The notes under the pieces were generated by a model. That model was not told where the DNA came from, did not search any database, and saw nothing but the letters and a program-made list of their open reading frames with translations. This document shows positions 42,679 to 55,919 of a DNA stretch of 64,000 bases, piece after piece (the first letter of the stretch is position 1; every line of letters begins with the position of its first letter). Source of the DNA: Adineta steineri (lineage: Eukaryota; Rotifera; Eurotatoria; Adinetida; Adinetidae). Made by a program: the position numbers and the translations under genes. The stretch spans positions 28,832-92,831 of the forward strand of contig CAJNOI010000273.1 of NCBI GenBank assembly GCA_905250115.1, written 5' to 3'.

Positions 42679-44435
42679 AATATGTACTATATCTCTGTCT
42701 TTTTTTTTCAGTATATTTATATATGAATCTATACTTAAGCACCCAGATGTGCGATACTGATGATGATGATGATCTTTCTTCTAGTCAAGAAAAAAAAAAG
42801 AAAGACAAAAAAAAACATGTAATGTTGGCAAGTGTCGACGGGTGTGTGTCTGGATCATCATCATCAAACAAATGTCAGTACTATTTCGCTTTTTATCATA
42901 TCCAAATCATTATGATTTCTTTTTTTTTCATTTCTTGTATTACGTCAAGTAGTAATTTGTTTACATACATTATCATTAATAAAAACATAAGTAAGTCCAT
43001 TAAGAATATTTGATTATACACAAATTTAGTCAAGGCATAAGAAAATTAATTGATATCAGGTATAATTGTCTAGTTTATTCGAATTATTGAACATGAGTAA
43101 CACAAATATTTTATTAAGTTAACAACGATTGAAAATTTTAGTATATATTAAATAGATACTATTTTTGTCATTCTTCACGTTATGTAAATATATAGAAAAA
43201 GATAACAAATCAATCATAATATAAAGAGATGACATCATTTATCTTTCGAAAACAAACTTTATTAATTTCAATTAATGAATGAATAACTTAACATAGAAGT
43301 CGAATAATTCCCTAGACGGAAAAGGATAGGGTCTAGAAATGGAAATTATCCTTTTACATGTACTATTTTTGTCGGTAACATGGCACAAGTAACCATTTTT
43401 TTGGTACAAATGATCATTATTTTATTCAATAAATTGAAATAACGAGGCAACGCCAATTTTATTTTTAATATGCAGGAAGATGAACATAATATTAATAGCA
43501 AAAAAACGGAACGTTCATATGCACAGAGTATTATAAAGCTTTGAAAAAAATGTTCGCCTATTTCTATATGGCATGTCATTTATCATCATCCACAACGTCC
43601 CGTACAGCAACTCAATAAAATACGACTCAGGATTAAAAGCTTAAAAACATACGCATTGTAGTTTGATCGTCTTGCTATAGTGCATATAGATAAAAGAGTT
43701 CAAAATTAATTTTGACATATAATGATAAAAAGATCTACATTGTAGTTTTTTTTTGAAATCCTACTTTTTATAAAATTGACTGTAATAATGCTTGGTTTTC
43801 TACTAAAAGTCAAAACCAATATTGAATAATTCTCATTCGTATCTAAATACAGTTATATCAGCATGCAGACTGCGACAGTCTAGAGCCAAGTAAATCGAAT
43901 TTCGGTGAATGCTACTTGTAGTTATTCAGACTTAATTAATTATGATGGGCAATAGATGTGAATTAATTCTTAAAAAAACAAAGACTAACATATGTGATGA
44001 ACCATAATCATCAATAATTATTAAAGACGGGTTTGCAGAAAGCTCATCAATAGCTTTGTGGATGTATCGTTTCGAACTATCTACTCACACTCAATAATGA
44101 TGTGTTATTTCTTTTACATACTCACAAAATATGCAGGTTTTCAAAAAGACAGCATACGTCTTATCGCTAGTTTATAATAATAAATTATCAGCATAGAAGC
44201 ACAAGACAATTTTGAATGATTATCAAATAGAATAGAGAACTTTGCATTCCGAGAGGAAAACAAGTGATAATGTATAAGACTATCTAAATAATCTACGTAG
44301 ATCTGATGATTGCATCTCAAACCGATTTCACATTCAAGATCTTTTTTTCGTAACAAATACCAATCAATAAATAAAATTTTATTATATTGAATCATTCCAC
44401 ATGAAGAATAATAAAAGAAAATAAATATAGTTGAT
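42679..44435. other. Intergenic 1.8 kb, no gene recognised
   Basis: Upstream region of the RhoGEF and downstream of the NAPE-PLD-like gene. Short CATCAT/GATGAT runs near 42760 and 42860; otherwise AT-rich and featureless to me. Confidence 0.5.
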
Positions 44436-45685
44436 TTATTCGGGTAAATCTAGAATTTCACCATGTTTCAATACAATAAAGGATGTTGGATCAAGATGAT
44501 TATTTTGAAGTACTTGTTTAAGTTTTTTTGGTGGTTCCATAAAATATTCATTACTCATAGTCCATGTACCCCAATGAATACCAATTGATTTATTTGATTG
44601 AACATCTTTATGTATTTGAACAGCTTCATCCGGTGATACTTGTTCATTTTTCATTACTGATCGTGGTTCATAAGTACCAATTGGTATAGCACTTAAATCA
44701 AATGGACCATATTTTTGACCAATTTGTCGAAAAATTGAAATATTATGTGTATAACCCGTATCTCCAGCATGATAAAATTTATATGTATTATCCCAAATAG
44801 CAAAACCACCCCATAAAGATTTATCTGTATCGAATAGACCACGACGACTCCTATAATGAAGAAATGTGTTTCATCATTCAAATAAATCAATAAATCTTAC
44901 CAATGTTGAGCTGGACAAAACGCAATATTAATATTTTTTTTCTAAAATATCAAAATCATTGTAAAAGATTTTTCAAAAAATGAAAATATTCTTACTAAAA
45001 AGAAATATTCTTCCCACCAATCGAGTTCGATAATATTCTTAACATACATATTCGATAACGATTCTCGAACTCCTCGACCACAAAACCAAGTTAATTGTTC
45101 ACCATAACGATTATTTAAATCTTTTACACTAAGATAATCGAGATGATCATAATGATTATGTGTTATAAATATAGCATCAAGATCATCTGGTAAATTATTA
45201 ACTGTTAAAGCAGGTGGTCGAAAACGTTTTGGTCCGAAACGTGAATACATACCGCATCGTTCACTATATTAAATCAATTCTTGTTTTTCTTATCGAAACA
45301 AAATGAAGATTTACCTGAAAACTGGATCAATAAGAAATCGAAAGTTATTCATTTGAATAAAACATGATGCATGTCCAATCCAAATAAATCTTAGACCAGG
45401 TATGGTTCGATTGAGATCTTCACGTTTTCGATGTTGAATAATCGGTAAAAATTTATCAAGTTCTTCTTTTGTATTTGGTAATTGTACATTGGATCGTGTT
45501 GTTATCTTATATTTTAAAAACGACATAAAACCAGATGTTGTATATTGTGAATTAAATGAATTAACATAACGTCCATTTTCCATTCGAGATTTGATAAATT
45601 CATCATTTGTAAAATTCGTTGCTGTTACAGAGTTAAATAATACCAAAAAAACTGCGATGTAACTAATCTGTAGAAACATTTTCAT
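44436..45685 (-). CDS. NAPEPLD: NAPE-PLD-like metallo-beta-lactamase-fold phospholipase D, with signal peptide
   Basis: Exons 45685-45315, 45263-44996, 44941-44901 and 44850-44436 with introns of 50-54 nt give 364 aa, in phase throughout. Residues IWIGHASCFIQM, then DPVFSERCGMYSRFGPKRF, are diagnostic for N-acylphosphatidylethanolamine-hydrolysing phospholipase D. The zinc motif HNHYDHLD (HxHxDH) and later CPAQHWSRRGLFDTD and FYHAGDTGYT supply the di-zinc site; GIHWGTW follows. The enzyme releases N-acylethanolamines from membrane phospholipids. Unlike the mammalian form it opens with a hydrophobic leader (KMFLQISYIAVFLVLFNSV), so it may be secreted or lumenal. The start was set at the first ATG, since the open frame upstream has none. 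Confidence 0.88.
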
Positions 45686-47008
45686 CCGAAGTGCAAAATA
45701 CAAATGATTGTTTTTCTAATCAATGTATTTGTAATACTATACACTAATCTTTTTTCACTAGAATATGATACTTCACGTAATATACGATGAATTAGATCAC
45801 AGTCCATTGATGAAAAGTGCACAATCAATCATAACCTTTTTTTCTTACTGAATAGTTTTTAGAAAACTCGATGATATCAAAGTGAAATCATATAGAATAG
45901 ATCTTCGAAATTTTCATTTTGTTCTTAACAACAAAAAACAGAATATTCCCTGGACTGAAAGGAGGATTATATGAGAAAAAAAATAGTTTGTATGTTGGTC
46001 TGTGTCAAGGTCAAAAAAAACATCCACTTACACATTGACCATCAAATGTTTTCGATATCTCATATCATCCAATCAGATTCTTTTTAGGTGGGGACGGACG
46101 TTTCTTAGAAATAAATGAATTTTTATAAAATTTGACCAATGGTTTTGTAATATAGATCATCAAATACATACAAATATGTTCATACTCGATTATCGTATTT
46201 AAATAGCCCTTTCCATTGTGCTTTTTCATTACCTATGTCATTTCACTCACTAAAGAAAGTAATCGTACCATGTGTCTGTTCTTCAGATATGTGTATATAT
46301 TGATTTAAGAATAGTTTTGAAATCAGAATCTAATCATAGCTAACACATTATAAGTGGTTTGAAATCAGTCGATGGTCAAGCGAGTCCACTTGACGAGCGT
46401 TACTTGTTCTCTTAGCATATTTATATCAGTAGTTAACATTCTACTTCGTAATGGGTCGAAATATATTCAGATATAAAGAAATGCTAGATACTACATATGA
46501 GTGTGGGTGTGGATGAAGATAAAGTAGATATATCCGCGCCCTTAATCACTTACGAAATGAAAGGAATTCACAGATCAGTTTTTATCGTATCCGCTGAGAT
46601 GTAATCGAAACATAGGATTACTTAATTTTTAAATAAAAACTCATAAATCGTCTGTTTCGTGTCTTTACCGAAAAAATCATATACTTTATTATGTAAGGAA
46701 CGTACTTCGTTCGCTACGACGCGTACAAGTTCACCCATTTTTCCTACGAAGAAACGAAAGTGAAATTATTTCGCTACTTACGTCCTACGGCCCATCACTA
46801 ACTCTACTTAGATCTTATATTTTGACTTTAGTTAATTATCTAATCTTATGTTATATATAGATGAAAATTCGTACTATTTGTCTCGAAACTACATCCGAAT
46901 TCTTTTTAAAAAAATGTTTATTCGATAATAAAATATTCGTTAATAAAAAACACTACACTTCAAAAATATAATACAAACTAATAAAAAAAATAACTAATAA
47001 ACTATTCT
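45686..47008. other. Intergenic with repeat scraps
   Basis: Contains a segment at 46375-46415 (AAGCGAGTCCACTTGACGAG and on to GCGTTACTTGTT) that recurs in reverse orientation at 63425-63462. It also has a TG-rich scrap GAGTGTGGGTGTGGATG (46499-46516) and a CG-containing patch (46690-46800). No gene recognised. Confidence 0.5.
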
Positions 47009-48218
47009 TTATTTTTCATAATTAAATTGTTTTTGTATGGATAGAAAATAATTCGCAATTGCATTATGAAATAAAATTAATTGTTGTTGCATAACTTTAA
47101 TCTAAAAATATTTCATAATTATATGAAATATATATGTTATATTAAAATACGTACTCGATTATCATCGAGTAATTTTATTTTAACTATAAGATTAGCTTTT
47201 AATTTTTCATAGCGATCTTTAAAATGATAATATTGTCTTTCAATATGCTCTTCAGAATTGGATAATGTTACACCACCTGTATGATTTCGTGATAATACTA
47301 ATTCATAATCATATCGATATGCATCATATTCAATTCTAAATAATAATATTAACAATAAAAAAAATTAAAAGTAAAATTTACCTTGATTTTTCATAAGCTT
47401 TAACTGTCATTAATGTATCTTCCATTGTTTTTGTTACTAATGTTTGTAATGCTTCGACAAATATATTGATTGAATCTAAATAAATAAATAAATTTTTATT
47501 TTTCGTATGAAATATTTTTTTGTTTTACTTAGTAAAGCATCTCCATTAGAGGCTAAGGTTTTTTGACAATGTCCATTTCGAGCAAATTGATTAGTAAGTT
47601 CAATTGATGTTGTTGTCATTCGTTGTAATTCAGTAAATGATTGACCTTAATTTAAATTTATTTTATTTTTTAATAATTATAATAATAAAAATTAATTATT
47701 TTAATTTACTAAGTGAACGTTGTGTTTGAAGAATACCAGCAAAATGTATTGACATTTGACGAGCTTCTTTTAATAATTGTTCATAATGACGTTTTGTTTC
47801 TCGAAAAACCTAGATGATTATATACATTTATTTAATAGAAAGAAATTTCAATTAAACAAACTTCAATATTTTTCTCAAGTTCAGTATCTTGTGTTCTAAT
47901 ACATTGTCCAGTTCGTTCTTGAAGTACTTGTCGAGTAAATTTAATTGTACGTGTACTCCATTGACGTATTGTATCAAATGTATGTATCCAACCAAGTGTT
48001 GAACGTTGAGGAAGTGATAAAACAGGTGCATCTATATTAGAAAAGAAAAGTGTGTATATAGAAAATTAAATAAAAAAATTCTAACCAGGAGATTGAGAAG
48101 TGTCTAATAGACTGATATAACTACTTGGTGTTGATGGTGATTCATTTGGAACAATAGATGATTGCGTATTTGGAAAAAATGTTGATGACGAAGACATATT
48201 AACTATAGGACTTGACAT
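47009..48218 (-). CDS. ARFIP: Arfaptin (AH/BAR-domain protein)
   Basis: About six or seven short exons, starting with 48218-48086 and 48031-47862 and ending at the stop at 47009-47011. The N-terminus is disordered and Ser/Pro-rich. The AH domain is visible across exons: [91 protein letters not shown] and [20 protein letters not shown]. The last matches the arfaptin core (KVMHKQLLLFHNAVAAYF in vertebrates). Arfaptins form banana-shaped dimers that bind Arl1/Rac and curved Golgi membrane. All joins checked keep phase. The protein ends soon after the AH domain. Confidence 0.85.
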
Positions 48219-48867
48219 TATTAGACTATAATTCGAAGTATAAAGAAAGAGGAATGAATAGATATGAACTGTATCCTCCCTTTTTTTTCTTCTTTCTTAC
48301 ATATAGTAAAGTGAATAACTTAAATAGACAAGCAATCAGTGAAAATACTTGATCTTCTTTTGGATAACCGTGACATCTACTGTAGTATGAAAGTTTTGAA
48401 ATAAAATATATAAAAAGTAAGTTTATTGCATTACATAATTATTTTATCAGAGATCACAAGAATTAAACGTTTAGTGGCTAAATCTAGCTGAGTTTAGAAA
48501 TTTTTCCGTCTAGATCTAAATGTCATTTGAAATATTTCCTCAGAGATTTCTATCATATGCATCGACGACAGCTATTTAAATAAACAGACTAGCAACCGCA
48601 TGTACTTATTGTGATGGTTCGTATATTGATAATAAAACTATCAATGACATAAGATCCATTCTAGATCTGTGAAAACGATACTGAAGTTCACAAATGTATT
48701 TATACATATTAACTATGATGATAAAGTTGAATATAACAACACTCAGTTATATTACAAATAAAACAAATATTTTATTACATCTACTACAAAACTATTACTT
48801 CGTTCTCTACACTACCTGATAATGTACTAAGATAAACTATTCACAAACAATCATATACAAAAAATAT

Positions 48868-51440
48868 TTTTGCTAACATGAACATGAGTTCATAAGATTT
48901 TACAAATGCGAAAGATCCAGACTATGATCTTAAGTGATAGTTGAACAATTTCATACTTTCTAGGATAAGTAGATATGAACAAGAAAAACTAGCTCTGTGT
49001 ATAGTTTTGTCTTGATATTTCAAGAGAACTTCTCAGTAGATATTCTACATTAATCAATCTTATTTTTTCTGGAGTGACTTGAATCAATTAATTTAAGACT
49101 CACACGAAGATAATTACTGATCACAAAGAAATATTAAGTAAAAATCATATTAATATCGATTGTCTTTTGCTAAAATAAGGTAAGTTGAATGCCAGTATTT
49201 AGCTTAACTCATCAATATTTATATCCTCACTCTCATTCCGTCGTGTATCGAATATGAAATATAGATTGTTCCTTAGATTATTTGTTATTATTATTTACAG
49301 ATATATTCATCTATATCATTCATGAACTTATCTCGAAGTCTTTGTATAAATGAAATATTTGAATGATGATTTATTCTAAATCCGATGAATACTATCAAAA
49401 CAATCAAATATTATAAGTAACTATATAGCAAAACTAACAAGACATTTGAAAGGATAATTAAAACTATCGTATCAATTGTAAGTTTTGTTAATCATAATAA
49501 ATTAATCTACAAGAATAAAAAGACAAAGATATTTATTTTTATTTGGAATCGAATATAAAAGTAAATGATAATTCCGCAAAAATATGGAAGGAAACATTTT
49601 GCGAATGTCACAAGCTGACATTTTTTCAAACTAAAGTTTTGTTAGGAATTTGAATTATTCGTAAGAAAAAGAGTAGGACAACTGAAAGTTAATTTGTTTG
49701 AAATAGTTAATATAATTCTGCACTATGTAAAGCACCACCATTATCATATCCACCAGTAACTAATACTAGTCCGTTTGATAATACAGATGCTGTGTGCCAA
49801 GATCGTGCATTATTCATGTTAGTAGTAGTTGTCCAAGTACCTGTTGATGGATCATACAATTCAGCACTATTTGAAAAACCATAATAATTCTCCCCACCAG
49901 TAACTAATACTTTTCCATTTGATAATACAGATGCTGCGTAAGCAGATCGTGCATTAGTCATGTTACCAGTAGTTGTCCAAATACCTGTTGATGGATCATA
50001 GAACTCAGCACTATCATAAGTAATATTACCATTGGCTCCACCAGTAACTAATACTTTTCCATTTGGTAATATAGATGCTGTGTGAAACCATCGTGCATTA
50101 ATCATGTTACCAGTACTTGTCCAAGTACCTGTCGATAGATCATACAATTCAGCATTATTTAAATAACCATCATTAACATTGTATCCACCAGTAACTAATA
50201 CTTTTCCATTTGATAATACAGATGCTGTGTGTTCTTCTCGTGCATTGGTCATGGTGCCAGTAGTTGTCCAAGTACCTGTTGATGGATCATACAATTCAGC
50301 ACTATTTAAATAACTACCGCTATTGTATCCACCAATAACTAATACTTTTCCATTTGATAATACAGATGCTTTGTAATATTGTCGTGCATTGTTCATGTTA
50401 CCAGTAGCTGTCCAAATACCTGTTGATGGATCATACAATTCAGCACTATTTAAAACATTATTACTATTGCCTATTCCACCTGTAACTAATACTTTTCCAT
50501 TTGATAATATGGATGCTGTGTGATCTCGTCGTGCATTAATCATGTTACCAGTAGTGGTCCAAGCACCTGTTGATGGATCATACAGCTCAGCACTATTTAA
50601 ACCACTTGTGTTAAAAAATCCACCAGTGACTAATACTTTTCCATTTGATAATACAGATGATGTGTGAGCACTCCGTGCATTAGCCATATTGCCAGTAGAA
50701 AACCATCCTAGTAGTTATATTTTTATATATTTAGACTGTATAACATTGGATAGTCAAACAACCAACATTCATTACGCTTGTGCACACTATTTTTCTTTAT
50801 TCTATAAACGACAGTCTTTGATATCTCTCTCTTATATCACCTCAAACTTATGTAAATCGATAATAGTAGTCAAATCTATTGCACTAAATCTCTTCACATA
50901 CCATTATCACATCTTCAGTTCTCTATATTTTTTATTTTCTTTCTTATCTCAATCAAATATATAAAAGATGTATGTCTGGAATTAGTTACTATGTTAGTTA
51001 TACTAACTGATGTGTTCCTCGATTCTCTATCAATTTTACAAGCTATGCTCGAAAGATATTCAGGAGAATGAAAAGTATGAACTTCCCATCAACTCTTCGA
51101 TAGTTTTCTGGATATCACAATCAAAATAATGAATTTTTCATGACATTTCTTCTTAAGATGATCAAGATATAGGTATGGCAAGACCTATATAGCATTCATC
51201 ACTGAAACTGACATAAAACATGAACTAATGAGAAAATGAGTAATTAATCTCAAAGTTTCTGATAATTCACTATCAAATCATTGTTAGTTTTCCATTAATT
51301 TACACAAACCCACCTATTTAGTTTGTTTTGGCTGTATTCTCAGTCATATTTGATACTCATAATCCTATGCTATACTTAATGTTATTGACACAACAACATA
51401 TTTTCGATATAGTTCAGTTTTTCATCTCGCTTACGTTTCT
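48868..51440. repeat. Segmental duplication, copy B
   Basis: Direct-orientation partner of 7855-10290, about 41 kb away. It covers the kelch exon of the second kelch gene plus both flanks, including the first part of its long intron. The non-coding flanks still align, so the duplication is moderately recent, but the 5' exons of the two genes are unrelated. The part 48219-49706 holds no gene. Confidence 0.75.
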
Positions 51441-52096
51441 CTTGTTAGTTAACAATGAATATCATAAATCTATCTTAGTCTATGTATTACATTACTCTTC
51501 ACCACAAGAAAAGCATCATTCGACAGAGGTTTCATACAAATGAATGATACCTTATTTATAACTATAAATGAAATTAATTGTTCTAGTTGAGTATGATGAA
51601 GTGATGAATTTAAATAATATGTATTAATACCTGTTTTACACATGTATGTTGCTGAGAATGGTAAACATACTGCTTGTGATGAACAACATGAATTAATAAC
51701 ACATATTGAATTATTTGATAAACATGTTTGTGTAATATTATCACATCTTTCTAATATTGAACATAAAATACCAGGTGCACAATAACTAATATTATTTATT
51801 GTTCGATAATCAAAACAAGGTGTTGATGACGAGAGACAATTATTGTTACCATTCAAGCTTGTATTACATTGTTGTAAAGAACAATTTGATGTTGGATTCC
51901 ATGCTGAATGAGATGATGAAGATAATGTGAACTGAATAGAGGCATTATATTCACTACAATAATAATTAGGTAGTTGCGTAGTTTGTCCTATAAAATTCAT
52001 TTATATTATGATAGAGTTCAGTGGAAGAAGATAATGTAATAAACCTTTTACAGACGAAAGAAATATAATGAAAAACAAGGCAATGATAGATCGCAT
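49707..52096 (-). CDS. Secreted protein: Cys-rich N-terminal domain plus seven-repeat kelch propeller
   Basis: Exons 52096-52045, 51987-51631 and 50707-49707, both joins phase 1, give 469 aa. Exon 1 encodes a signal peptide (MRSIIALFFIIFLSSVK). Exon 2 encodes about 118 residues rich in paired Cys and N-glycosylation sites (YCSEYNASIQF, NPTSNCSLQQCNTS, CVINSCCSSQAVCLPFSATY), probably disulphide-bonded. Exon 3 encodes seven kelch repeats (HTASVLSNGKVLVTGG..YLNSAELYDPSTGTW), starting WFSTGNM and ending AELY as in the other two kelch genes. Intron 1 is 57 nt and intron 2 is 923 nt. It is predicted to be extracellular; ligand unknown. It is a close paralogue of the 8558-12459 gene in the propeller, but has a different N-terminal module. 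Confidence 0.8.
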
Positions 52097-53473
52097 TATT
52101 TTTTGTGTGATGAATGAAAAAATAAAGTATGGCGCAGCAATGAGTGATTTTTCTTTACTCTTTTTTTCTACCACTTCCTAAATTTCTCTTTTAGTTGAAA
52201 GAGCGTAAAACTGTTTCTCTCAATACTTGTTTGTATTTTTGTAACTAGAAATAGATTTCTTTTACTTTGAATTGTTTATTCATTTAAATGTCTTGAAATG
52301 TTTTTTTTGTAAGCGTTTGCCACAGAAAGTCTCTTAAATATCTATGATTTTCGTTTCATCAACATTTTATTTCATGATGTATTTCTGTTTTTATCAACGA
52401 CGGTTCCCTTATGTTATTTCATCACAACTACAATCATGATATTTCTTCAGTCAAAGTTTGAAACATCATCAGTTATATGGAGCTGTTTGATTGACGAGGA
52501 TAAAAGAAAGCATCTCTGGGACAGATTCATGTTTACTTGATAATTTCTCTATAGGAATTCATTTACTACACACAACTCTTCTAAGGTAAATAAGAGATTC
52601 GGTTATTATTATTTTAATATTCTTTTCATTACTTTATGTCTTTATTTTTCATGTGACTGTTATTTTTTAAAAAACATCATTCTTGTATAGAGTGAGAAAT
52701 ATATTGAATAAAATGATTAAATATGAAATAAATTTAGTTACTGTTAGTAATTGAAGTCTCTAGAAAAGAAGTTTGTTCATTGTTTATTTTTAGATTTATT
52801 CTTATAGAAAATAATGGCTAGTTCTTTATCTTTAAATTTAGAAACAGCAAAATTCAAGTCTAATAGAAACAATTGTTCAATAGGTTTATTTATAATTAAT
52901 GAGATGAGAGTTTATTTCATGAAAAAAAAACGAGAAATGAATAAGATGATAATATGTGTAACTACAATCAAAAAAAGACAATATAAAAAAAAAAAGAAAT
53001 ATAGATAAATGATTTATTGAAAAGGAAAGATGATTATTTGTTGTAAACGCTGTTTAAAATGCTCTCATCATTTTATCGATGTATTGAGAAAGAATTTTAA
53101 TTTATAATCATATGAAAAGAATAGAATGAAAGATGATTATGTATATTATGAGTATTTTTAAAAGATGTATATTTGGAATATGAATATAAATAAATGATGA
53201 ATAGAATTTTGTTCATTTGTAATAAGAATATTACTAAAACTATCGAATTCTTTATTTACTACTGTTATTATACAGTGTATCAAATTCTATATTAAATTTT
53301 GTTGATGGGAATGATAATGATGATAAAAGCAAACAAATAGTATCTACAATATTATTGTGAGTGATAATTCAATTGAATATTTTTTAGTATCATAAAAGAG
53401 CTAATATTTCTTTATCAATTTATTAATAATAAAAAAAATTAGACTAAATCTCCATTTACTAAACTTCGTTTTT
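52097..53473. other. Intergenic, no gene recognised
   Basis: AT-rich spacer between the second kelch gene and the F-box/LRR gene. No coding exon or long repeat seen. Confidence 0.5.
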
Positions 53474-55282
53474 TTATTCTTCATCATCATCATAGTCATA
53501 TTCATCGTCATCGTCATCATTATATTCTTCGTCATCATTATATTCTTCGTCATCAGTTTCTTCATTAACGGATTTAAAATCAAAATAAACATCTAATTTT
53601 GATGCATTAATTTGAATCCATGAATTTACAGGTTTACTAATTACTTCACATTTTACTATTGATAAGTTTGAACATTCTTTCAATATTACTAATAAATCAT
53701 CAACTTGTTTCATATAATCACATGTAAATTGTTCGATATTTGAAAATACTTGAGAGAATAACATCTTAATTTTATTTAAAAATATTCTTTCATCCAAACA
53801 TTCACTAGTAGAAATATCTAATTTTTTAATATTTTTATTTAAATATTTACATAATTGATTATTTTTGACAAACTTCATCAACTGTTCTTCATCGATTTTT
53901 AATGATGAAACATTCGGTAATTCTTTTAATAAATCTAACAATAATGATGGAGTCAAATAAAATTCTTCATCAATTGTTAAATGTTTGATATTTGATAGAT
54001 TAACAATTGTACGAAGTAATTTAATTTCTGTTGCTTTTAAATCCGGTTTATCATCATCATCATCATCATCATCATCATCTTCATCTTCATCATAGTTTTC
54101 ATCTGAATGACGTGTTAATATTAATGAGTCAACATTTTTGAAATAACATTTCGAATTCTTTGCAATTAATTTTGGTGTTAAAGTTAATGTTTTAACATTA
54201 TCAAATACATTGGAATTTTTCATCCATAAATAACCATGTTTATCGGTATTACATGCTAATTCATAATTATCTTTTTCATATGGAATTGTATAAATTGTTG
54301 AAGTACGAGTATAAATTTCTAGATTCGTATACCATTGATGTTGTTTATGCCAAAAATCATTTTGAAATGGTTGAAATTTATTCAATTTTTGCATTGGCTT
54401 ATCAAATTTCTTATCTTGAAAATGGAATTTGATAACTGATAAATGTTTTAATGATGTTTCAATAAGTTTTTGCCAACGAATAGCATCGAACATATCCATA
54501 TTATTAGCAATAAATATTGAAAATATTTTTAAATTCGGTGTATATTTTAATAATAATTCAAGATTTTCAAATGTAGCTTTACAATCATTTATAATTAATT
54601 CTTTTAAATAATTAGCAGTTTTTTTCAGTTCATTGTATTTATTCATCTCTGAATTTTCTAATGTTTGAATATTTAAATATTTTAACATTGGTGCATATTC
54701 AAATAATTTAAATAAATTAAAATTATCAAACTTAGATTCAGTTATGATTAATGATGTTATTCCTGTTATTGTTTGATTAATAGATGTTGATTTCAATTCC
54801 AAATGAGGTATTGTTAATATCCGTAATTTTGATTTTGATATTATTTCTAATAGTTCAATACTTGTACCAGTAAAAGAAAAAGAATATAAATTAGATAAAA
54901 ATGGTAAGATTGATAATAATTGTTTTGTATTATTTTTCTTTAAATTAATTAATGATAATGATCGAAGATTAAGAAATTTATTTAATGAAAATAATGAAAG
55001 AAAATGTTCAATTTGACCAGGTGTTCCATCATTTGATAATTGTAAATAAATAATTTTTTGTTTTATTTCAGGATTTAATAGAATTATTTGACAAAAATGA
55101 TTAAATAAAGATTTTTTCATTTGATAAAAATTTAAATATAATGGAATATTTCGAATAAGTGTAGAAAAATGAGAATTTAATTGATCAAATGAATAAAATA
55201 TATCTGGTGCATTGAGATATTGAAAACATTGAAGTAATAATTCATTTGGTAAAAATTCAAATTTCATTTTTATCGTCATCAC
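53474..55282 (-). CDS. F-box/LRR-like protein
   Basis: 602 aa, single exon. The F-box FEFLPNELLLQCFQYLNAPD (from about residue 8) would bind Skp1. Irregular leucine-rich repeats follow (LNLRSLSLINLKKN, LKYLNIQTLENSE, NIKHLTIDEEFYLTPS), presumably the substrate-recognition surface of an SCF ubiquitin ligase. A (GAT)n run encodes an internal Asp block (about residues 400-410), and the C-terminus is highly acidic (EEYNDDEEYNDDDDDEYDYD). Bdelloids have very many such intronless F-box genes. The start could be either of two nearby Met codons before KFEFLPNE; both give the full F-box. A decayed relative lies just upstream at 55920-56440. Confidence 0.8.
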   Translation of the reverse strand: MMTIKMKFEFLPNELLLQCFQYLNAPDIFYSFDQLNSHFSTLIRNIPLYLNFYQMKKSLFNHFCQIILLNPEIKQKIIYLQLSNDGTPGQIEHFLSLFSLNKFLNLRSLSLINLKKNNTKQLLSILPFLSNLYSFSFTGTSIELLEIISKSKLRILTIPHLELKSTSINQTITGITSLIITESKFDNFNLFKLFEYAPMLKYLNIQTLENSEMNKYNELKKTANYLKELIINDCKATFENLELLLKYTPNLKIFSIFIANNMDMFDAIRWQKLIETSLKHLSVIKFHFQDKKFDKPMQKLNKFQPFQNDFWHKQHQWYTNLEIYTRTSTIYTIPYEKDNYELACNTDKHGYLWMKNSNVFDNVKTLTLTPKLIAKNSKCYFKNVDSLILTRHSDENYDEDEDDDDDDDDDDKPDLKATEIKLLRTIVNLSNIKHLTIDEEFYLTPSLLLDLLKELPNVSSLKIDEEQLMKFVKNNQLCKYLNKNIKKLDISTSECLDERIFLNKIKMLFSQVFSNIEQFTCDYMKQVDDLLVILKECSNLSIVKCEVISKPVNSWIQINASKLDVYFDFKSVNEETDDEEYNDDEEYNDDDDDEYDYDDDEE

Positions 55283-55919
55283 TGTTTCTTTTTATTGTAT
55301 ATATGAAAAGAAGATTTGAATAGAAAAGTAAAAGTGTTAACTATGTAACGTTGTAAATAAATAAAAAATGGTCTAGACCAAACTCGAATGTGGCATATGA
55401 ATAGTCTATATTTGAATTCACTCGATAATACGCGAGAATAATTTTCGATAGGTGTCCTACATGATCGAATAATTTTTTATTATGAAGTATATCGATCTAT
55501 GAGATACTCACTAGTTATTATAGTGATAACCAGAGGAAGATAAAAACTGACTATACAATTATAGATAAAATATATCTGAACAAAAGTGCATTGATTTTAT
55601 TAGAAGAACATTCAGCGAATAATTAATCAATTATTTGTTTAACTATATGCCAAATCAAGGATAATATATCAGTTAATATTATATTGAAAAGTCAGAATAA
55701 TAATTTTTTTATATACCCTTTAGTAAGTATGATCAGTAATTCAGGATCTTAGACATCGAATTTTCTATTGTTAAATCTCCATTACGTTAGATTCATATCT
55801 GTATTCCATATCTAATCATCAGTAGACAAAGAATATTTATGTTAATTAGTTTCTAAAAGGACAAAAGTATTTCTTTACTTATTTAATTATAAAACAAAAC
55901 TAAAGTTAGATTTAATTTT

